Below are positions 23,379 through 31,325 of a stretch of 35,262 nt of DNA, one piece after another. Location of the stretch: positions 532 to 35,793 of the forward strand of contig JAKCWW010005594.1 of NCBI GenBank assembly GCA_026260175.1. The letters are read 5' to 3'. Made by a program: the position numbers and the translations under genes. Within the stretch, counting starts at the first letter, position 1, and each line of letters begins with the position of its first letter. The notes under the pieces were generated by a model. That model had not been told where the DNA came from. It was given only the letters and a program-made list of their open reading frames with translations, and searched no databases. The DNA is from Reticulitermes lucifugus (taxonomy: Eukaryota; Arthropoda; Insecta; Blattodea; Rhinotermitidae).

Positions 23379-26300
23379 CACGCCGACCGAGCGAACAGAG
23401 GCCAGAGCAGCGACCTCAACTGTCGTCCCCGCAACATCAGTGGCTGGCTGAGACCTCGCCGACAGAGAGAACAGTGGCCAGAGCAGCGCCCTCACTTGTC
23501 GTGCCCGATAACACAGTGGGTGACTGAGTCCACGCAGACCGAGCGAAACAGAGGCCAGAACAAAGCCCTCAAATGTCGTGCCCGTCACCTCAGTGTTTGG
23601 CTGGGCCCACGCCAACAAAGAGAACAGAAGCCAGAGCAGCGCCCTCAACGGTCGTGCCCGCCACCACAGTGGCTGTCTGACCCCACTTGGACAGAGTGAA
23701 CACAGGCCAAAGCAGCGCACTCAACTCTCGTGCACGCCAAAACAGTGGCTTGCACAGCCCACGCTGACCCAGCGAACAGAGGCCAGAGAAACAATCTCAC
23801 CTGTCGTGCACGCCATCATATTGGCTGGCTGATCAAAAGCCGACCAACGAACAGAGACCAGAACAACGCCCTCAACTGTCGTCCGGCCTCCCTAGTGGTT
23901 GGACGAAACCACGCCGACCGAGAGAACAGTGGCCAGAGCTACGCCCTAACTGGTCGTGCCGAAATCACAGTGGGTGGCTGAGCCCACGCCGACCGAGCGA
24001 CCAGAGGCCGGAGCAGCGCCCGCACCTGTCGTGCCCGCCAACACAGTGGCTGGTAGAGCCCACGCCGAAAATGCGGACTCAGGCCACAGCCACGCCCTCA
24101 CCTGCCGTGCCCGCCAACACAGAAGCTGGCAGAGCCCACGACGAACAAGCGATCAGAGGCCAGAACAGCGCCCTCAACTGTCGTGCCCCTCAAAAACGTG
24201 GCTGCGTGAGCCTACGACGAACGATCGAAACGAGGCCAGAGCAGCGTACTCACCTGTCGTGTACGCCACCTAAGTGGATGCCTGAGCCCAAGCCGACCGA
24301 GCAAACAGAGGCCAAAGCAGCGCCCTCACTTGTCGTGTCCGCCACCACAGTGGCTCCCTGAGCCCGCGCCGACCGAGCGAACAGAGGTCAGATCGGCTCC
24401 CTCACCTGTCGTGTCCGCCACCACAGTAGCTGGATGGGCCCACGCCGACCAAGCGAACACAGGCCAGAGAAGGGTCCTCACATATCGTGATCGCCACTAC
24501 AGTGGCTTGCTGAGCCAACGCCGACAGAGGGAACAGAGGCCATAGCAGCGCTTTCACCTGTCGTGTCCGCTACCACAGTAACTGGCTGAGCCCATGCCCA
24601 CCAAGTGAACAGAGACCAGAGCAGCGCCCTCACCTGTCTTTCCCGCTACAACAGTGGCTGGCTGAGCCACGACGATCAAGCAAACAGAGGCCAGAGCAGC
24701 GTCCTCACCAGTCGTGCCCGCCATCACTGTGGCTGGCTGAGCCCACAACGACCGTGGGAACAGAGGCCAGATCTAAGCCCTCACATGTCGTGCACGCCAC
24801 CACAGTGGCTGGCTGTGCTCATGACGACCAAGCGATCAGAGGCGATAGAAGCGCCCAAAACTGTCGTGCCCGCCACCACAGTGGCTGTCTGAGCCCACGC
24901 CGAACAAGCGATCAGAGGCCATTGCAGCGCCCTCACCAATCGTGCCAGCCACCACAGTGACTGGCTGAGCCAACAACGACCGAGCGAACACAGGCCACAT
25001 CTAAGCCCTCACATGTCGTGCACGCAACCACATTGGCTGGCTGGGCTCATGACGACAAACGAACAGAAGCCAGAGCAGCGCTCAAAACTGTCGTGCCCGC
25101 CACCACAGTGGCTGCCTGAGCCCACACCGAACAAGCGATCAGAGGTTAGAGAAGCGCCCTACCCTGTCGTACCCGCCATCACAGTGGCTGGCTGGACCCA
25201 CGCTGACAAATCGAACAGAGGCCAGAGCAGCGCCCTCACCAGCCGTGCCCGCTATCACTGTGCCTGGCTGAACCCACGCCGAACAAGCGATCAGGGGCGA
25301 TAGCAGCGCCCACACATGTCGTGTCCGCCACTACATTGGCTGGATGAGCCCACGCTGACCAAGCGAACCAAGGGCAGATCTACGTCCTCACCTGTCGTGC
25401 CCGCCATCACAGTGGCTGGCTGGGCCCACGAGGACCAAGAGAACAGAGGCCACATTTGCGTCACCAGCTGTCGTGCCCGCCAACACAGTGGCTGGCTGAG
25501 CCCTCGCCGAACAAGCGAACAGAGGCCAGAGCAGTGCCCTAACGCGTCATCAAGCCACCACAGTGGTTGGCTGAGCCCACGCCGACCAAACGAACAGAGG
25601 CCAAAATTGCGCCCTCACCTGCCGTGACCACCATCACAGTGGCTGGCTGACCGCCGACCGATCGAACAGAGGCCAGAGCAGCGCCCTCAACTGTCGTGCC
25701 GGCCACCACAGTGGCTGGCTGAGCCCATGCCAAGCGATCGAACAGAGGCAAGATCAGCGCCCATATCTGTCGGGCCCGCCACCACAGTGGCTGGCTGAGC
25801 CCATGCCAAGCGATCGAACAGAGGCAAGATCAGCGCCCTTATCTGTCGGGCCCGCCACCACAGTGGCTGACTGAGCCCACGCCGACCGAGCGATCAGATG
25901 CCAAAGCAGCGCATTCAACTGTCGTGCCCGCCTACGCAGTGAATGGCTGAACGCACGCCGACCCAGCGGACAGAACACAGAACAGCGCCCTCACCATTCG
26001 AGCCCTCCACCACAGTGGCTAGTTGAGCCCACGCCGACCGAGAGATCAGAGGCAAGAACATCGCCCTCACCTGTCGTGACAGCCACCACAGTGAATGGCT
26101 GAGCCAACGGCGACCAATTAAACAGAGGCCAGAGCAACGCCCTCACTTGTCGTGCCCGCCATCAAAGTGGCTGGCTGAGCCCACTCCGAACAAGCGATCA
26201 GAGACCAGAGCAGCGCCCTCACCTGTCGTGCCCTCCAACACAGTGGCTGGCTGAGCCCACGCCGACCCAACGGACAGAACATAGTGCAGTGCACACACCA

Positions 26301-26994
26301 GTCGAGCCCTCCACCTCAGTGGCTGGTTGAGCACACGCAGACCGAGCGAACAGAGGCCAGAGCAGCGCCCTCAAATGTCGTGACCGCAACCACAGTAACT
26401 GGCTGATCCAACACCGACCGAGTGAACATAGGCCAGAGCAGCGCCCTAACCGCCACCGCAGTAGCTCTCTGAGCCCATGCCGTCCATGGGAACTGAGTAC
26501 AGAGCAGCGCCCTCACCTGTCTTTCCCGTTACCACAGTGGCTGGCTGGGCCCACAACGAACAAGAGAACAGAGGTCAGTGCAGCGCCCTCGCCTGTAGTG
26601 TCCACTACCACAGCTGCTGGCTGAGACAAAGCCGACCGAGCAAACAGAGGCCTAAGCAGCAACCTCACCTGTCATGTCCGCCACCACAGTGGCTGGGTGA
26701 GCCCTCGCCGACCGAGCGAACAGAGGCCAGAACAGCGCCATCAACAGTCGTGCACGCTACCACAGTGGCTGCCTGGGCCCACGCCGACCGAGCTAACAGA
26801 GGCCAAAGCAGCGCCCTCACATAACGTGTCCGCCACCACAGTGGCTGGGTGACCCCACGCCGACGGAGCGAACAGAGGCCAAAGCAGAGCCATCAACAGT
26901 TGTGCCCGCCACCACAGTGGCTGCCTGAACCCACGCCGACCGAGCTAACAGAGGCCAAAACAGCGCTTTCACCTAACGTGTCCGCCATAACAGT
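23379..26994 (+). repeat. Satellite B, right block
   Basis: About 47 B-type units on the + strand. They show the same subtypes as the main array, including CCCAGCGGACAGAACACAG near 25958 and ACCGTCC-ATGGGAACTG near 26480. The last unit is cut at TCCGCCATAACAGT (26994), after which - strand satellite A begins. No gene is seen. A long open frame that crosses the B/A junction (26849-27568) is a satellite artefact. Confidence 0.93.
25721..25872 (+). repeat. Pair of nearly identical adjacent satellite B units
   Basis: Two adjacent 76-bp units share the rare CCATGCCAAGCGATCGAACA and CTGTCGGGCCCGCC variants. By eye they differ at two positions (CCCATATC against CCCTTATC, and GGCTGGCT against GGCTGACT). 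Neighbouring units usually differ at many positions, so this looks like a recent single-unit tandem duplication. Confidence 0.85.
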
Positions 26995-29600
26995 TCCTTT
27001 GGACGGCGTGGCCTCAGTCAAGGTGGTGGCGGGCCGATATGCAAGGGCATTGTTCTGGTCTCGCTTCTGTACTTTTGGACGGCGTGGTCTCTGTCACTGT
27101 GGTGGCGGGCCGATACGAAGGCCTTGTTCAGGTTTCGCCTCTGTTCCTTTTGTCAGCGTGGGCTTAGTCACTGTGGTGACGTGCCGATACGCAAGGGCGT
27201 TGTTCTTCTTTCGCCTCTGTTCCTTTGGTCGGTGTGGGTTCACGCACTGTGGTGGCGGGCCGAAAGCAAGGGCGTTGGTCTGGTCTCGCCTCTGCTCCTT
27301 TAGTCGGCGTGGGCTCAGAATCTATGGTGGCGGGCCGATAGCAGGTGCGTTGGTCTGGTCACGCTCCAGTTTCCTTTGTTCGGCTTGGTCTCATCACTAT
27401 GGTGACGGGCCGATATGCAAGGGCGTTAGTCTGGTGTCGCATCTGATCCTTTGGTCGGCGTGGTCTCACTCACTGTGGTGGCGGGCCGATTCGCAAGGGC
27501 GGTGTTCTGGTATCGCCTCTGTTCCTTTGTTCGGCGTGGTATCAGTCAGTGTGGTGGCTGGCCGATAGGCAAGGGCGTTGGTCTGGTGTCGCATCTGTTC
27601 CTTTCGTCGGTGTAGGTTCAGTCAATGTCGTGGCGGGCCGATAGGAAAGGGCGTTGTTCAGTTCTCGCCTCTGTTCATTTTGTAGGCGTGGGCTCAATCT
27701 GTGAGGTGGCGGTCCGATAGGCAATGAAGTCGTTCTGGTCTCCCCTCTGTTCCTTTGGCCGGCGTGGTCTCAGTCACTGTGGTCGCGGGCCGATAGGCAA
27801 GGGCGTTCGTCTGGTCTCGCATCTGTTCTTTTGTTCGGCGTGGACTCAGTCACTGTGGTAGCGAGCCTAAAAGCAAGGGCGCTGTACTGCTCTCTCCTCC
27901 GTTCCTTTGGTCGGCGTGGGCTAAGGCACTGTGGTGGTGGGCCGATAGGCAAGGGCGTTGTTCTGGTCTCGCCTCTGTTCCTTTGCTCGGCGTGGGCTCA
28001 GCCATTGTGGTGGCGGGCCGATAGGCAATGGCCTTGTTCAGGTCTCGCCTCTGATCCTTTTGTCGGCATGGGCTCAGTCACTGTTGTAGCGGGCCGATAG
28101 TCAAGGACGATGTTCTCGTCTCGCTTCTTTCCTTTGGTCGACGTGGGCTCAGGCAATGTGGTGGCGTGTCGATAGCAAGGGCGTTGGTCTGGTCTGGCCT
28201 CTGTTCCTTTGGTCGGTGTGATCTCAGGCTCTGTGGTGGCGGGACGAAAGCAAGGACGATGGTGTGGTCTCCCCTATGTTCCTTAGGTCGTCATGGGCTC
28301 AGTCACTGTGTTGGCGGGCCGACAGGCAAGTGCGTTGGTCTTGTCTCGCCTCTGTTCCTTTGGTCGGCGTGGGCTCTGTCACTGTGGTGGCGGGACGATA
28401 GGCAATGGCGTTGGTCTTTACTCGCCTCTGTTCCTTTGGTCGGCGTGGGCTCAGTAACTTTATTGGCGGGCCGATATGTACGGGCGTTGGTCTGCTCACG
28501 CCTCTGCTCCTTTCCTCGGCGTGGGATCAGTCACTGTCGTGGCGGGCCGATTGGCAAGATTGTTGGTCTGGTCTCGCCTCTGTTCCTTAGGTCGGCGAAG
28601 GCTCAGTCACTGTGGTGACGGGCCGATAGCCAAGGCCGTTGGTCTGGTCTTGCCTCTGTGCCTTTGGTCGGCGTGTGCTGAGTCACTGTGGTGGCGGGCC
28701 GAAAGGCAAAAGCCTTGTTCAGGTACCGTCTCTGTTCCTTTGGTCGGCGTGGTCTCAGTCACTGTCGTGGCGGGCCGATATGTAAGGGCGTTGTTCTGGT
28801 CTCGCATCTGTTTCTTTGGTCGGCGTGGGCTCAGTCACTGTGGTGGTGCTCCGATAGGCAAGGGCGTTGGTCTTGTCTCGCTCCTGTTCCTTTGGTCGGC
28901 GTGGGCTCAGTCGCCGTGGTGGCCGGCTGATAGGCAAAGGCGTTGTTCAGGTATCGCCTCTTTTCCTTTGTTCGACGTGAACTCAGTCACTGTGGTGGCT
29001 GGCCGGTATCAAAGGCCTTGTTCTGGTATCGCCTCTGATCCTTTGGTCGGCGTGAGATCAGCCACTGTGGTGGCGGGCCGATAGGCAAGGGCGTTGTTCT
29101 GGTCTCGGCTATGTTCCTTTGGTCGTCTTGGGCTCAGACACTGTCGTGGCGTGCCGATAGGCAATGGAGTTGTTCTGGTCTCGCATCTGTTCATTTGGTC
29201 GGCGTGGGCTCAGGCACTGTGGTGGCGGGCCGATAGTGAAAGGCGTTTGTCTGCTCTCGCCTCTGTACCTTTGGTCGGCGGGGGCTCAGTCACTAAGGTG
29301 GCGGGACGATAGGCAAGGGCTTTGGTCTGGTCACGCCTCTGTTCCTTTGATCAGCGTGGGCTCAATCACTGTGGTAGCGGGCCGATAGGCAAATGCGTTG
29401 CTCTGGTCTTGCCAATGACTCTTTGTTCGGCGTGCGCTAAGTCACTGTGGTGGCGGGCCGATAGGCAAGGGCTTTGTTCTGGTCCGCCTCTGTTCCTTTG
29501 GTCGGCGAGGGATCATTCAGTCTGGTGGCGGGCCGAGAGGCAAGAGCGTTTTTCTTGTTTCGCCTTGTTCCTTTGGTTGGCGTGGGCTCAACCACTGTGG
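26995..29600 (-). repeat. Satellite A, inverted array, inner right block
   Basis: About 34 units of satellite A read as its reverse complement: TCCTTTGGTCGGCGTGGGCT, CAGTCACTGTGGTGGCGGGC and CGATAGGCAAGGGCGTTGGT. It starts at the unit boundary TCCTTTGG directly after a cut B unit and ends CAACCACTGTGG at 29600. Many units have GTTGTTCTGG for GTTGGTCTGG, a subtype rarer in the left block. No gene is seen. Confidence 0.93.
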
Positions 29601-29642
29601 TATATCATCCTACCACGAGCCTGCATGTCTTTGAAGATATTA
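29601..29642 (-). repeat. Partial 51-bp spacer subrepeat next to 18S (inverted module)
   Basis: TATATCATCCTACCACGAGC then CTGCATGTCTTTGAAGATAT is the reverse complement of most of one spacer unit. It joins satellite A on the left and 18S on the right, mirroring 4093-4133. Confidence 0.85.
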
Positions 29643-29814
29643 GCATGTATTAGCTCTAGAATAACCACAGTTATCCAATAAACTGTCCACCATCTAAGGA
29701 ACCATAACTGATTTAATGAGCCGTATGCGGTTTTACCTTTATGTGGCTTGCACTGTGAAAAGCATGGCGTAATCTTTGAGACAAGCGTATGACTACTGGA
29801 AGGATCAACCAGGG
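29643..29814 (-). rRNA. 18S rRNA 5'-terminal fragment (copy 3, inverted)
   Basis: Read on the - strand it begins at the CCTGGTTGATCCTTCCAGTA end (around 29813) and runs to CTAGAGCTAATACATGC at 29643. This covers about the first 170 nt of 18S. It retains TGATCC at the 5' end, and a few conserved sites are changed (TTATTGGATAACTG for the usual TTACTTGGATAACTG). It stops at the same base as the other three copies and is followed by a spacer subrepeat. Confidence 0.9.
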
Positions 29815-30160
29815 AACCGTCACTGCGGTGCGAGTTCCTCACCGAGCACCCCCGAAGGCCGATGTCCGCGACGTTGCTTTGAGGGTGAACCATTTTGCCG
29901 GTCGGAGGTCTGTCCGGTCTTCTCCACTGTCTCAGTTTCTCGTCCTCCTGAATTATCAAATGAACCGTCGTGAACCCAGGCGGGAGCGGGTATCGAGCAG
30001 AGGCCGAACTTGCACCAGACGATTGAGCGCTGGGCGGAAGCGAGTCTCAGCATTCTTCCACTACCAGGCAGTGGGGGTTTATTCTTGTTTAAGGGAAGGC
30101 CGAAATCAACTTCATTAGAGCAGCAGTGAATACAAACCCGACTGCCGGGCCCGTACGGCC
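29815..30160 (-). other. 5' ETS-like spacer, inverted copy 1
   Basis: Matches 3576-3919 on the opposite strand in the same order and over similar length. Shared marks are GGTGCGAGTTCCTCAC, CCCGAAGGCCGATGTCCGCG, CTTCTCCACTGTCTCAG and GAACCGTCGTGAACC. The GC hairpin of the left copy is partly decayed here (TGCCGGTCGGAGGTCTGTCCGG). It ends at CCCGTACGGCCGG, where the spacer repeats begin. Confidence 0.72.
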
Positions 30161-30543
30161 GGTATATCCTCCTACCACGAGCCTGCACGACTTTGAATAA
30201 ATTCCGAGGCAGGTATGTCCTCCTACCACGAGCCGGCATCTGTTTGAAGATAGAGTCCGGTATGTCCTACTACCACTAGCTGGTAACACTGAATATTATC
30301 CGAGGCAGCCTTACGTTGGTCCCACTACAACGCACTAGCGACACTCTGAAAAACTTTCGAGGCAGGAATATCATCCTACAACGAGCCAGCATCACATTGA
30401 AAATATTCCGAGGCAGTTATGTCCTCCTACCACAAGCCGACATCAATATAATCCGAGGCAAGTATGTCCTCCTACCACTAGCCGGCAACACTTTGAAAAT
30501 ATTCCAAGGCAGGTATTTCCTCCTACCACTAGCTACCTACCAC
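30161..30543 (-). repeat. 51-bp spacer subrepeats, inverted block 1
   Basis: Seven or so degenerate units, read as TATGTCCTCCTACCACGAGC and ATTCCGAGGCAGG on the + strand. One variant unit with GTTGGTCCCACTACAACG (from 30315) also occurs at 30938, offset 623 bp, showing that this block and the one at 30881 come from one duplicated spacer. The block ends at CTACCTACCACTA beside a TTAGG run. Confidence 0.85.
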
Positions 30544-30560
30544 TAGGTTAGGTTAGGTTA
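30544..30560 (+). repeat. Short TTAGG run (three and a half units)
   Basis: TAGGTTAGGTTAGGTTA matches the (TTAGG)n telomere repeat of most insects and many other arthropods. It sits exactly where spacer subrepeats (ending CCACTA) give way to a truncated ETS copy. With so few units it could be a captured telomere repeat, a repair filler or slippage from CTAGG. Confidence 0.6.
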
Positions 30561-30615
30561 CGTCTACCAGGCAAGGACTACACGCACCACAGAGTAAATT
30601 ATACTGTGATCCACA
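30561..30615. other. Short unassigned filler between TTAGG run and truncated ETS
   Basis: Fifty-five bases (CGTCTACCAGGCAAGGACTA onward) that match neither the spacer unit, the ETS nor the satellites by eye. This may be filler DNA at a rearrangement point. Confidence 0.5.
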
Positions 30616-30880
30616 TTGCCGGGCGGAGGACTGCCCGGTCTTCTCCACTGTCTCAGTCTCTCGTCCACCTAAAGTATAAAATGAACCGTCGTGAACCGAG
30701 GCGGGAGCGGGTAACGAGCAGACGCCGATCTGGCGCCAGACGATGGAGCGCTGAGCGGAGGCCAGTCTCAGCTTTCGTCCACCACCAGGCAATGGGGGTT
30801 TATTCATGTTTCAGGGAAGGCCGAAATCATCTCGGTTGGAGCAGCAGCGAATATACCCCGAATGCTGGGCCCGTTCAGCC
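30616..30880 (-). other. 5' ETS-like spacer, inverted copy 2, truncated
   Basis: Parallel to 29896-30160 at an offset near 720 bp. It has TTCTCCACTGTCTCAGTCTC, AACCGTCGTGAACC and AGACGATGGAGCGCTGAGCG. The 18S-proximal half is missing: homology begins at TTGCCGGGCGG, at the base of a well-kept GC hairpin (CCGGGC 30619-30624, GCCCGG 30633-30638). No 18S follows it; instead there is filler DNA and the TTAGG run. Confidence 0.72.
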
Positions 30881-31129
30881 AGTATGTCCTACTAACACGA
30901 GACTCCAACACTTAAAATATTCGGAGGCAGCCTAATGTTGGTCCCACTACAACGGGCGGGCGACACTTGGAAAAACATTCGAGACAGGTATATCCTCCTA
31001 CCACGCGCCGGCATCACCTTGAAAATATTCCGAGGCTGGTATGTCCTCCTACCACGAGACTGCAACACTCAAAATATTCCGAGGCAGGTATGTTCTCCTA
31101 CCACGAGGCTACATGCCTTTGAAATATTA
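30881..31129 (-). repeat. 51-bp spacer subrepeats, inverted block 2
   Basis: About five units on the - strand, including the GTTGGTCCCACTACAACG variant at 30938. The last unit runs through ACATGCCTTTGAAATATTA directly into 18S, as in the other modules. Confidence 0.85.
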
Positions 31130-31301
31130 GCATGCATTAGCTCTAGAATTACCACAGTTATCCAAGTAACTGTCCACCATCTAAGGAACCATAACTGATT
31201 AAATCAGCCATTCGCGGTTTCACATTAATGTGGCATGCACTGAGACACGCTTGATATAATCTTTGAGACAAGCATGTGAATACTGGCAGAATCAACCTGG
31301 G
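31130..31301 (-). rRNA. 18S rRNA 5'-terminal fragment (copy 4, inverted)
   Basis: Read on the - strand: CAGGTTGATTCTGCCAGTAT near 31300 (the 18S 5' end), then AAGATTATATC, AACCGCGAATGGCTGATTTA and TAGAGCTAATGCATGC at 31130. It is the best preserved in the AACCGCGAATGG part but has lost bases elsewhere. Like the others it covers only about 170 nt and ends at the same nucleotide. Confidence 0.9.
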
Positions 31302-31325
31302 ACCCGGTACTCCGGTGCGAGTTCC
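31302..31325 (-). other. ETS stub adjoining 18S copy 4
   Basis: GACCCGGTACTCCGGTGCGA and GTTCC match the 18S-proximal end of the ETS (compare AACCGTCACTGCGGTGCGAG after copy 3). It is cut after about 24 bp, and satellite A starts at once. This shows that the module edge lies inside the ETS. Confidence 0.7.

Noticed and set aside
26849-27568. Open frame of 239 codons and many others of 60-225 codons through the satellites
   Set aside because: They run across 76-bp repeats (and here across the B/A junction), exist on both strands in several frames and give repetitive peptides. A unit of 3n+1 bases with few stop codons explains them. No domain or codon bias supports a gene.
29776-30239. Open frames over the inverted 18S/ETS module (for example 29789-30118 + and 29820-30239 -)
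   Set aside because: They overlap rDNA-derived sequence, and similar frames appear antisense in the left copy. GC-rich non-coding DNA is sufficient explanation.
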